Under the pieces are notes generated by a model. That model was not told where the DNA came from. It made no database searches and worked only from the letters and a program-made list of their open reading frames with translations. Below are positions 1-6,671 of a stretch of DNA of 64,000 nt, one piece after another. The stretch comes from Myxococcota bacterium (GTDB lineage Bacteria > Myxococcota_A > UBA9042 > DTJE01): assembly GCA_017994695.1 (NCBI GenBank), contig JAGOKF010000011.1, positions 1 through 64,000 on the forward strand. The letters run 5' to 3'. A program made the position numbers and the translations under genes. The first letter of the stretch is position 1; the number at the start of each line of letters is the position of its first letter.

Positions 1-1
1 C

Positions 2-703
2 TTACCCCCGGCTGATTACCCCGGTCCTCGCTCCGCTCGTCCCTTGCCGTGTTCCCCATCTCCTTGAACCTCCTTCCTCGGGGTCATTACCCCAAGTTCG
101 TGTCCAAGGAAACCGGGTGCAGGTCATGCCCATGTAGCGGGTCCCGTCAGGGCCGGTCGGGACCTTCCAGCCCATCTTCACCCCTCCGTCGGTGGTGTGC
201 AGCACCACCGTGGCCCCGTTGCACAGCCACAGTTCCCGGTCCGCGACGGGAGCGATCCGGCTGACGGTGCGCCCCATCAACTGGGTCGCCGGCGGCCACG
301 TCCAGGTCTTCCCCCCGTCGATGCTGGGAATCAGGTTGGTCCGGATGTCGATGCCCGCGGCCTGGCTGACGCTGTTGGCCATCGCGTAGCAGCGCCCCGA
401 GGGGAAGCAGACCATGTCGCCGACGAAGAGGATGGCGTCCGGCTTGTGGCCCTTGGCCTCCTCGATCGTCCACTTCGCGCCGTCCGACGTCATCAGTTTC
501 ACCGGTGCCGCGTTGTCGCTGCCCGGCTGCTTCTGCAGGCCGAAGGCCACCGCGTGGGTCCGATCCACCGCGCCGATGGAGGTCACCGCGCTGTCCTTGT
601 TGCCGTCCCCCGCCTGGAGCACCCAGGGAGCCGCCCTGCCGGGCACGCCCGACAGCCAGAGGGCCGCCAGGGCGACCCATCCCGGAACCGTCCTTCCGTT
701 CAT
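2..703 (-). CDS. Ycf48/BNR-like secreted protein, C-terminus truncated
   Basis: The N-terminus is a signal peptide (hydrophobic stretch to about residue 24, ending GRAAP). Residues about 30-190 carry motifs typical of Ycf48/BNR beta-propellers: DGGKTWTW near residue 130 and HTTDGG near 170. Such proteins are usually 350 residues or more, but this one is 233. After about residue 195 the translation turns into low-complexity R/G/T-rich sequence unlike a propeller. The DNA there (about positions 5-120) holds a GGGGT/ACCCC hairpin and reads like non-coding sequence, so the gene seems broken or cut by a rearrangement. It is last in a minus-strand run after the OmpA-like lipoprotein gene (36 bp gap), so its product may act at the cell surface. 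No specific function can be assigned. Confidence 0.6.
   Translation of the reverse strand: MNGRTVPGWVALAALWLSGVPGRAAPWVLQAGDGNKDSAVTSIGAVDRTHAVAFGLQKQPGSDNAAPVKLMTSDGAKWTIEEAKGHKPDAILFVGDMVCFPSGRCYAMANSVSQAAGIDIRTNLIPSIDGGKTWTWPPATQLMGRTVSRIAPVADRELWLCNGATVVLHTTDGGVKMGWKVPTGPDGTRYMGMTCTRFPWTRTWGNDPEEGGSRRWGTRQGTSGARTGVISRG
80..93. repeat. Short palindrome GGGGT-CATT-ACCCC
   Basis: A perfect 5-bp stem with a 4-nt loop. The related string GATTACCCC recurs at 14-22. It lies in the abnormal tail of the Ycf48-like gene and may belong to a small palindromic element or mark a junction. Confidence 0.4.
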
Positions 704-739
704 CGCTTCCTCCCGCCTGCCACGGCTGTCCTCGCCGCC

Positions 740-1486
740 CTACTCGTCCTCGAACCCCAGCAGTTCGTCCAGGTTTGGCACCAGCACGATCTCGATCCGG
801 CGGTTCTGGGCCCGGCCCTCGGGGGTGTCGTTCGGGGCCACCGGAGAGAACTTGCCGTATCCCGCCGCCGAGAGGCGCTCCGGGGGCATCCCCATCTCGA
901 TCATCTGGAGCACCACCTCCCGGGCCCGGTTCAGGGACAGGGTCCAGTTGTACTCGTCGCCGCCCACGTCGTCGGTGTGCCCGGTGACCTGGAACGCCCG
1001 TCCCTCGATGGACCGCAGCACCGAGGTCAGCTGTGCCAGGGCCTCCAGCCCCTCGGGCTTCAGTTTGAATTTCCCCGAATCGAACAGCACCTTCTCGGCC
1101 ATCTCGACGATCATCCGACCCTTGTCCACCCGGACCTTCAGTTTCCCGGCGGCTACCATCTCCTGCAGCTTGGCCCGCAACTCCCGCAGTTTCGCCTTGC
1201 GGCGCTCGGCCTGCTGCCGCAGTTCCTCCATCCGGGCCAGGGCCTTCTGGAGGTCCGCCGACAGGGCGCTCCGGTCCCGCCCCAGGGCCGCCAGTTCCTC
1301 GGTCAGGCGGTCCCGCTCGCCCCGCAGGCCGTCCCGGGCCTGGACGCATTCCGCCTTCTCCCGCTCGGTGGCGTTCAACTGGTCCCGCAGGAGCCCCACG
1401 TCCTTCTGGTACACGTCCTTCGAGATCCCGCAGGCCGCCAGGGGCAGCAGCGCCAGCCCCCACACCCATGTCCTTGCCGTCTTCAT
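740..1486 (-). CDS. OmpA-family peptidoglycan-binding lipoprotein
   Basis: A 248-residue outer-membrane lipoprotein. It has a signal peptide with lipobox LAAC (Cys19). A long Arg/Glu/Lys-rich coiled coil spans about residues 25-115 and an OmpA C-terminal domain about 120-245. The OmpA domain shows VTGHTDDVGG and NRRIEIVLVP, the usual peptidoglycan (diaminopimelate) binding signatures. The start is placed at the ATG at 1486 because GGAGGTGA sits 5 nt upstream; an in-frame ATG at 1501 has no such site. The Shine-Dalgarno overlaps the ubiB stop codon, so the two are probably co-translated. A role as an envelope tether is inferred from the family; the coiled coil could span the periplasm. Confidence 0.9.
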   Translation of the reverse strand: MKTARTWVWGLALLPLAACGISKDVYQKDVGLLRDQLNATEREKAECVQARDGLRGERDRLTEELAALGRDRSALSADLQKALARMEELRQQAERRKAKLRELRAKLQEMVAAGKLKVRVDKGRMIVEMAEKVLFDSGKFKLKPEGLEALAQLTSVLRSIEGRAFQVTGHTDDVGGDEYNWTLSLNRAREVVLQMIEMGMPPERLSAAGYGKFSPVAPNDTPEGRAQNRRIEIVLVPNLDELLGFEDE

Positions 1487-1490
1487 CCTG

Positions 1491-3167
1491 TCACCTCCCA
1501 TCTCCGGTCAGGAACGACCACAACAGCCCCATCAGGAAGAACCAGGCCAGCACCGCCGAGGTCCACCCGGCCCAGGTGGACCAGGACCCTCCGCGCTCCA
1601 GCAGGAACACCGACCCGAAGAAGAACGCCGGGAACAGCACCGCCAGGATCGCCCGGTTGATCAGCGCGCCCAGGAGCGCCCGGCGGGCCGGTTCCGCCGG
1701 GGACCGGACCTGGATCGCGAACTCCCCCCGGCGGACCTTCCGCAGAACCCGCCGGATCTCGAAGGGGGCGTCCTTCAGCAGGTTCGCCAGGTCCACCGAG
1801 GTCCGGGCCAGGGTCTGGGAGTGCTTCTTCGCGTCGAGCATCCGCTGGACATAGACCTCGGTCAGGTAGGGCCGGATCGCCTCGAGGGGGCGGAACTCCG
1901 GGTACACCTGGTGGCCGAGGCCCTCCATCGTCGCCACCGACTTGCCCACCAGCAGCAGGTCCGTCGGGAGCATCACGTGGTGCCGAACCGTGACGGTCGA
2001 GACCTCCTGGAGGAAGCCCGCCACGTCCACGTCCCCCAGTTGCACGTCCTGGTAGCGCACCAGGATGGATCGAAGGTCCGTCCGCAGGGCCCGGAGGTCC
2101 GTCTCGTCGGATACGAGGTCCGCCTCCATCAACTGGTCCACCACCATCTCGACGTCGCCGGTCAGCACCGCCACCAGGAAGCCCAGGATCTCGTCGATCC
2201 GCCGCGGCTCCAGGGTCCCCATCATGCCGAAGTCCAGCAGAACGATGGTCCCGTCGGGACGGACGAAGAAGTTGCCGGGGTGGGGATCGGCGTGGAAGAA
2301 CCCGAACTCGAAGATCGATCGCATCGTGATCCGCATCCCGAGTTCCACCAGGGCCTTCAGGTCCACCCCCATCGCCTCCAGGGCGTCCCGGTCCGACACC
2401 TTGACCCCTTCCACGCGCTCCATCGTCAGCACGCGCCGCCCGCTGGCCTCGATCAGGGGCTCCGGGACCTTCAATCCCGGCTCGTCGGCGAAGTTGCGGG
2501 CGTAGAGCATCATGCTGTGGGCCTCGGTGCGGAAATCCGTCTCCCGTCGCAGGGATTTCGTGAACTCCTCGACGATGGCCAGGGGGCGGAAGATCCGGGC
2601 CTCGGGGATGCCGGCCTCGATCCGCTGGGCCAGGTTGCGCAGCAGCCGCAGGTCCGCCGAGATCTGCCCCTCCAGGGAGGGCCGCTGGACCTTGATCACC
2701 ACCTCGCGGCCGTCCAGCAGCACCGCCCGGTGCACCTGGGCGATGGAGGCCGCGGCCACGGGAACCGGGTCGATGGTCCGGAAGACCTCGTCCCACTCCC
2801 GGCCCAGGTCCTCGCGGATGGTCTGGAGGACACCCTCGAACGGAAAGGGTTCGACCTCGTCCTGGAGGTGCCGCAGTTCCTCCACCAGGGACACGGGCAC
2901 CAGGTCCGGGCGGGTGGCCAGCATCTGTCCCAGTTTCACGAAGGTGGGGCCCAGTTCCTCCAGGACCCGCCGGATGCGCCGCTCGATGGGAAGGTTTTCC
3001 GCGGGTCCCCGGCGCAGGACGCCCCGCCAGACGGACCGCACCCAGGCCAGGGGCCCCAGGCGCGCCGCGACATCCGCCAGGCCGTGGCGGGCCAGCACCC
3101 CGGCGATCATCCGCAGGCGGCGGACCTCGCTCCAGTGCCACGGCATCAGCAGCGAGAGGACGCTCAT
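1491..3167 (-). CDS. ubiB: UbiB/ABC1 (AarF) family atypical kinase
   Basis: 558 residues, the usual length for UbiB. The family-defining KxGQ motif is at residues 78-81, the Ala-rich nucleotide loop AAASIAQVH at 138-146, the VIKVQRP strand at 157-163, HADPHPGN at 291-298 and the metal-binding DFG at 311-313. The last 45 residues are hydrophobic and form one or two membrane helices, as in bacterial UbiB. Members support quinone biosynthesis, probably as ATPases that help extract or present lipid intermediates. The start overlaps the stop of the upstream 124-codon gene by 4 nt. No other quinone gene lies nearby, so the exact substrate is not shown. Confidence 0.92.
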   Translation of the reverse strand: MSVLSLLMPWHWSEVRRLRMIAGVLARHGLADVAARLGPLAWVRSVWRGVLRRGPAENLPIERRIRRVLEELGPTFVKLGQMLATRPDLVPVSLVEELRHLQDEVEPFPFEGVLQTIREDLGREWDEVFRTIDPVPVAAASIAQVHRAVLLDGREVVIKVQRPSLEGQISADLRLLRNLAQRIEAGIPEARIFRPLAIVEEFTKSLRRETDFRTEAHSMMLYARNFADEPGLKVPEPLIEASGRRVLTMERVEGVKVSDRDALEAMGVDLKALVELGMRITMRSIFEFGFFHADPHPGNFFVRPDGTIVLLDFGMMGTLEPRRIDEILGFLVAVLTGDVEMVVDQLMEADLVSDETDLRALRTDLRSILVRYQDVQLGDVDVAGFLQEVSTVTVRHHVMLPTDLLLVGKSVATMEGLGHQVYPEFRPLEAIRPYLTEVYVQRMLDAKKHSQTLARTSVDLANLLKDAPFEIRRVLRKVRRGEFAIQVRSPAEPARRALLGALINRAILAVLFPAFFFGSVFLLERGGSWSTWAGWTSAVLAWFFLMGLLWSFLTGDGR

Positions 3168-3538
3168 GGCTTCTCCCCGGGCCCGGAGGCGTCTTCCGCC
3201 GACTCCTCCTCCCCCCTCGCGGCCGTCCCGGATCCGGGCGTTCCGGCCCCGCCATGGGACTCCCCGGCGAACCTCCAGAGGGTCGCCAGGACGTCCCCCA
3301 GGGGACCCGCCGCCGCCCGCAGGCCCCGGATCGCCGCCAGGGCGGTCTCCCGGTCGGCCCGGCCCTCCTCCTCGCTCCGGGCCAGCCGGTCCAGGACCTT
3401 CCGCTTCAGCCGGTCCAGGGCCTCGGGAGACAGGTTCCGGGTCACCTCGGGCCGGGCCAGCACCCGGTCCAGCACGTGGAGCCGGAGGCCCTCGGCCACC
3501 AGCGACTCCAGCCCTTTTTCCAGGGATCCCCTCTCCAT
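3164..3538 (-). CDS. Small charged protein upstream of ubiB
   Basis: 124 residues and not recognised. Residues 1-95 are predicted largely helical and Arg/Leu/Glu-rich. The last 30 residues are Gly/Ser/Glu-rich and probably disordered. There is no signal peptide, membrane segment or cysteine. It ends in a 4-nt overlap with ubiB and begins 25 bp after the glycosyltransferase gene, with GGGAAGG just before the ATG, so it is expressed with ubiB. A phasin-like or UbiK-like accessory helix protein is possible by position and character, but no diagnostic motif supports this. Confidence 0.6.
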   Translation of the reverse strand: MERGSLEKGLESLVAEGLRLHVLDRVLARPEVTRNLSPEALDRLKRKVLDRLARSEEEGRADRETALAAIRGLRAAAGPLGDVLATLWRFAGESHGGAGTPGSGTAARGEEESAEDASGPGEKP

Positions 3539-3563
3539 GGGCCTTCCCCGACCTCCCGACCCG

Positions 3564-4262
3564 TCAGGAATCCCGCAACTCCCGGCGCAGCACCAGCATC
3601 TCCCGGACCACCCGTCGAATCCGCCCCGGGGTCAGCACCTTCGACCGCCCGTGGGCCCTCGGACGCGGCGGATCCAGCGTCACGAAGACCGGGCGGACCC
3701 CCTGGCGCATCCAGCGCAGCGGCAGTTCCACGTTGACCAGGAAGGAAGCGGACCGGGGCGAGACCCCCTCCAGCAGCCGTCGCCGGAACAGCATCGTGCC
3801 GGTGAACCGGCAGCGGTTGCCCAGCAGCGCCCAGGCCGTCGCCTGGAACCCCAGGCTCACGAGCCGCCGCAGCGGCCCATCGCCCCGATCCCGGTACGCC
3901 GACAGCACCAGGTCTCCCTCGCCCCGGCGGGCCATCAGGGCCTCCAGGGCCTCGGGCGGCACCTGCCCGTCCCCGGGCAACTGGGTCACCCACTCGCCCC
4001 GGGCTGCGACATAGCCGCTCCAGATCGCCCGTCCCATGCCCAGGTTCCGGGGATGGTGCACCACCGTGACCTCGGGGTGTTCCGCCGCCAGGCGGTCCGC
4101 CAGTTCCCCGGTCCCGTCGGTGGACCCGTCGTCCACCACCACCACCTGCCCGCCTTCCGGGCACGCCCGTCCCAGCCACCGGACCGTCGCCTTCACCTGT
4201 CCCGGGAGATTCTCCGCCTCGTTGTAGGCCATGATGACCACCGACAGGGACTCCCCGGACAT
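3564..4262 (-). CDS. Family 2 glycosyltransferase
   Basis: A 232-residue soluble GT-A enzyme of the dolichyl-phosphate-mannose-synthase-like group. It opens with SVVIMAYNEAENL. VVVDDGSTDG lies at residues 41-50, where Asp44-Asp45 would bind the sugar nucleotide. QLPGDGQ near residue 95 stands where the second DxD-type motif is expected, with only one Asp. There are no membrane helices, so the product would act at the cytoplasmic membrane face on a lipid or glycan acceptor that cannot be named. GGAGG precedes the ATG. The 5' flank carries a strong palindrome at 4272-4306. Downstream genes follow closely enough for one operon. Confidence 0.85.
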   Translation of the reverse strand: MSGESLSVVIMAYNEAENLPGQVKATVRWLGRACPEGGQVVVVDDGSTDGTGELADRLAAEHPEVTVVHHPRNLGMGRAIWSGYVAARGEWVTQLPGDGQVPPEALEALMARRGEGDLVLSAYRDRGDGPLRRLVSLGFQATAWALLGNRCRFTGTMLFRRRLLEGVSPRSASFLVNVELPLRWMRQGVRPVFVTLDPPRPRAHGRSKVLTPGRIRRVVREMLVLRRELRDS

Positions 4263-4271
4263 GATCGCCTC

Positions 4272-4306
4272 CGAACGGCCTTCGATTCTACCCTAGAAGC
4301 CGTTCG
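4272..4306. promoter_or_regulatory. Palindrome upstream of the glycosyltransferase gene
   Basis: Perfect 8-bp arms CGAACGGC (4272-4279) and GCCGTTCG (4299-4306) enclose a second perfect 5-bp palindrome, TTCTA-CCC-TAGAA (4286-4298). On the minus strand the inner palindrome overlaps a -10-like TAGAAT, 22 bp from the start codon. This suits a repressor operator or a 5'-leader hairpin. No T-tract follows, so a plain terminator is less likely. Confidence 0.4.
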
Positions 4307-4444
4307 CGAAGGAACCGGAGGCCGATCCCGACTGCCGCACCCGCCCCCCGTTCCCCTGGCGATTCGCGGTGGCGGGTTCCCGGGTCCCGATCCGGGAAGC
4401 CGCGGGATTCCCCGGCCTGTCTCCCGCCGGCGCCTCCCCTCGGA

Positions 4445-5245
4445 TCACGGGCGGCGGACCTCCCGGGTGAACCAGCGCCGGGCGTTTCCCTGGAGGATCG
4501 CCCGGCGATCCTCGTCGGCCAGGTCCAGGGCCTCGATCACCGCCAGGAACGAACGGGGTTCGTTCAGGTTGTGGTCGCTTCCGAACACCAGCCGGGAGGC
4601 CCCCAGCCTCCGCACCGCGTGGGCGATCAGCCACGGTTCCCGGATGCTCTCGGTGCCCAGCGACACCCGGGGCAGGTCCCTCTGGCGGAGCGCCTCCACC
4701 ACCCCCGCCACCAGGCCCGGCGAGTCCCCTCCCATGTGGGCCAGCACCATCGGCAGTCCCGGCAGGGATTCCGCGACCTCCAGGGCGATGGGCCAGCCCG
4801 CCACCTCCTGCCAGCGGCCGCAGTGGACCACGCAGGGAACCCCCCGCTCGGCGGCCCATTCCAGGAAGGGCCGGAACGAGGGATCCCGCAGAGGCGTGCG
4901 ATGGAATGACGGGTGGAACTTCAGCGCCGCGATGGACGCCTCCTCCCGCTGGAGGAACCCGGGCAGGTCCGGGTTCCCGGGGTCCACCCAGGCCGCGAAC
5001 CGCCAGCCCGGTTCCCCTTCCTCCCGGATGGCCCGGAGGGTCCCCTCGTTGTCCCCGCTGTCCGTGGGCATCACCAGGGCCTCCCGGATCCCGGCCCGAC
5101 GCAGCACCTCGGCGGTCTTCCTCGCGGGCATTCCGTGTCCCAGGAAGTCCGGGGTCTTCCAGGTCCCCAGGTGCACGTGGCCGTCGAAGACCCCCAAGTC
5201 GCCCTGTTCTGCCTCCACGGCTGCCTCCCGTCCGGGGTCCTTCAT
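4445..5245 (-). CDS. Amidohydrolase-2 family TIM-barrel metal-dependent hydrolase
   Basis: 266 residues from the chosen start, the normal size for this family (ACMSD / dihydroorotase-like amidohydrolases). The metal-site signatures occur in order: HxH in FDGHVHLG (His23, His25), ALKFHPSFH, VVHCG, LAHMGG and the terminal Asp in FGSDHN. The protein has no signal peptide and is cytoplasmic. The reading frame stays open a further 36 codons upstream to a GTG. That extension is low-complexity and overlaps the divergent fmdB start, so the ATG at 5245 is preferred, although no clear Shine-Dalgarno is visible. The substrate is unknown. Confidence 0.8.
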   Translation of the reverse strand: MKDPGREAAVEAEQGDLGVFDGHVHLGTWKTPDFLGHGMPARKTAEVLRRAGIREALVMPTDSGDNEGTLRAIREEGEPGWRFAAWVDPGNPDLPGFLQREEASIAALKFHPSFHRTPLRDPSFRPFLEWAAERGVPCVVHCGRWQEVAGWPIALEVAESLPGLPMVLAHMGGDSPGLVAGVVEALRQRDLPRVSLGTESIREPWLIAHAVRRLGASRLVFGSDHNLNEPRSFLAVIEALDLADEDRRAILQGNARRWFTREVRRP

Positions 5246-5285
5246 GGTAACCGGGATCGGAAGGATCGGCGAAGGACTGGGCCGA

Positions 5286-5314
5286 TTGACAGAAGGGGCC
5301 CCGAGTCCCATTCT
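5286..5314 (+). promoter_or_regulatory. Candidate sigma-70 promoter for the FmdB gene
   Basis: TTGACA (5286-5291), 17-nt spacer, CATTCT (5309-5314). It lies about 30 nt before the fmdB start in the divergent intergenic region. Confidence 0.35.
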
Positions 5315-5345
5315 TCGGCCGGTCCTGTCGGAGGCCATGGTCGCC

Positions 5346-5720
5346 ATGCCCACCTACGAATACCACTGCAATGCCTGCAACCGGGACTTCGAGGCGGAGA
5401 AGCGGATGTCGGACCCGGTGGACCAGGAATGCGCCCACTGCGGATCCCCGGACACCCAGCGGCTCATCAGTCATACCTCCTTCGTGCTGAAGGGCAGCGG
5501 GTGGTACGTCACCGACTACGCCCGCAAGAACGGGTCCAACGGATCCGGCGGGTCGAACGGCAGCAGGCATTCCTCCGATCACCACGCGGGGTCCGGGAAC
5601 GGGGGAAACGGCAGTTCCTCCACGACGTCCGGCAAGACCCCCGAGGCGAAATCTTCGGAGACGCCTCCGGCCTCGAAGACGGGTTCGACCGCCGCGCCGT
5701 CCACCGGAAGCGCCGGATAG
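5346..5720 (+). CDS. FmdB-family zinc-ribbon protein
   Basis: 124 residues. The N-terminal zinc ribbon has Cys8/Cys11 (CNAC) and Cys29/Cys32 (CAHC) and begins MPTYEYHC, the classic FmdB/CxxC_CxxC_SSSS start. It is followed by the conserved SGWYVTDY segment near residues 51-58. The last 60 residues are Gly/Ser/Asn/Thr-rich and disordered. The start at 5346 gives the family N-terminus and has GGAGG 11 nt upstream; an in-frame ATG at 5337 is too close to that site. Members are putative regulators, but their role is not firmly established. The next gene, for L3, has its own leader. Confidence 0.88.
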   Translation: MPTYEYHCNACNRDFEAEKRMSDPVDQECAHCGSPDTQRLISHTSFVLKGSGWYVTDYARKNGSNGSGGSNGSRHSSDHHAGSGNGGNGSSSTTSGKTPEAKSSETPPASKTGSTAAPSTGSAG

Positions 5721-5803
5721 GGCGATCCGGCCGGCCCGGATGCCGCCCCGGAGCCGGGGACCGGAGGGAACGTCCGGCGCGGCGCTGCCCTCGCATTTTC
5801 CGG

Positions 5804-5832
5804 TTGACGGCGGGAGGCAGGCAGGATAACCT
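5804..5832 (+). promoter_or_regulatory. Candidate promoter for the L3 gene
   Basis: TTGACG (5804-5809), 17 nt, TAACCT (5827-5832). It would give a leader of about 60 nt before the L3 start. The -10 match is weak. Confidence 0.3.
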
Positions 5833-5899
5833 TCGCCGCCCTGGGCCGGGACCCGGTCCCGCCCCGACGAGACAAGAAACGTTTGCAGAGAGTGAAACC

Positions 5900-6559
5900 A
5901 TGGCCATTGCAATCCTGGGAAAGAAGATCGGGATGACCCAGTTCTTCGACGACATGGGGAACCGGATCCCCGTGACCGTCGTGGAGGCGGGTCCCTGCCA
6001 GGTGCTGAAGGTGAAGACCGCCGAGGGCGCCGACGGGTACGACGCCGTGGTCCTCGGTCTGGGCAAGGCGCGCCTGAAGTCCCTCACCCGGCCCGAAAAG
6101 GGCGTCTTCGCGAAACTGAACGTCGAGGCCCCCGAGGTGGTCCGGGAAATCCGGGTCTCGCCCGAGGAGGCCCTCCTCTACAGCCCGGGAAGCGCCGTGG
6201 ACGTTTCCCTGTTCCAGGTCGGCGAGCGGGTGGACGTCACCGCGAAATCCCGCGGCCGGGGATTCACGGGCGTCATGAAGCGGCACGGCTTCCACGGTTT
6301 CGGCCGGACCCACGGCGTCCACGAGTACCAGCGCCACTCGGGGTCCATCGGCTGCCGCACCACGCCGGGCCGGGTCCAGAAGGGCATGCGGATGGCCGGC
6401 CGTCACGGCGACCACCAGTTCACGATCCTGAACCAGCGGGTGATCGCGATCTACCCCGCCCAGAACCTGATCCTGATCGAGGGCGGCGTGCCTGGGGCCC
6501 CGAATTCCCTGGTGACGATCCGCAAGGCCGTGAAGGTGCCGATCAAGAAGTCCGCCTGA
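5900..6559 (+). CDS. rplC: 50S ribosomal protein L3
   Basis: 219 residues, close to the usual 205-215. It begins MAIAILGKKIGMTQFF, the standard bacterial L3 N-terminus, and contains GRGFTGVMKRHGF, the GSIGCRTTPGRVQKGMRMAGR loop and the basic C-terminus of the family. L3 binds 23S rRNA near the peptidyl-transferase centre and is an early assembly protein. The unusual feature is context: rplC normally sits in the S10 cluster before rplD, rplW and rplB. Here it stands alone, with an FmdB gene before it and a lipoprotein operon after it. It could be the only copy relocated, or a second copy. Confidence 0.97.
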   Translation: MAIAILGKKIGMTQFFDDMGNRIPVTVVEAGPCQVLKVKTAEGADGYDAVVLGLGKARLKSLTRPEKGVFAKLNVEAPEVVREIRVSPEEALLYSPGSAVDVSLFQVGERVDVTAKSRGRGFTGVMKRHGFHGFGRTHGVHEYQRHSGSIGCRTTPGRVQKGMRMAGRHGDHQFTILNQRVIAIYPAQNLILIEGGVPGAPNSLVTIRKAVKVPIKKSA

Positions 6560-6594
6560 TCCCGTCTCCCCGCTTCCCCGAAACGACCATGGAA

Positions 6595-6616
6595 CGCCGG
6601 TCCTCCGATCCCGGCG
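6595..6616. terminator. Hairpin after the L3 gene
   Basis: CGCCGG (6595-6600) and CCGGCG (6611-6616) form a perfect 6-bp stem with a 10-nt loop, 36 bp after the L3 stop. Only a short CCCTTT run follows, so intrinsic termination is uncertain. Confidence 0.35.
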
Positions 6617-6671
6617 AGGCCCTTTCCGCGACCCGGAGGCTTCTGCTATCCTCCCTCCAATCGGGGGGACG

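Noticed and set aside
414-5345. Very long plus-strand open frame ahead of the FmdB gene
   Set aside because: It is antisense to six well-supported minus-strand genes and codes low-complexity Arg/Ser/Pro sequence. High GC removes stop codons. Only the FmdB end is real.
5346-6559. Part of an S10 ribosomal-protein operon
   Set aside because: Neither the genes before L3 nor the gene after it code for ribosomal proteins.
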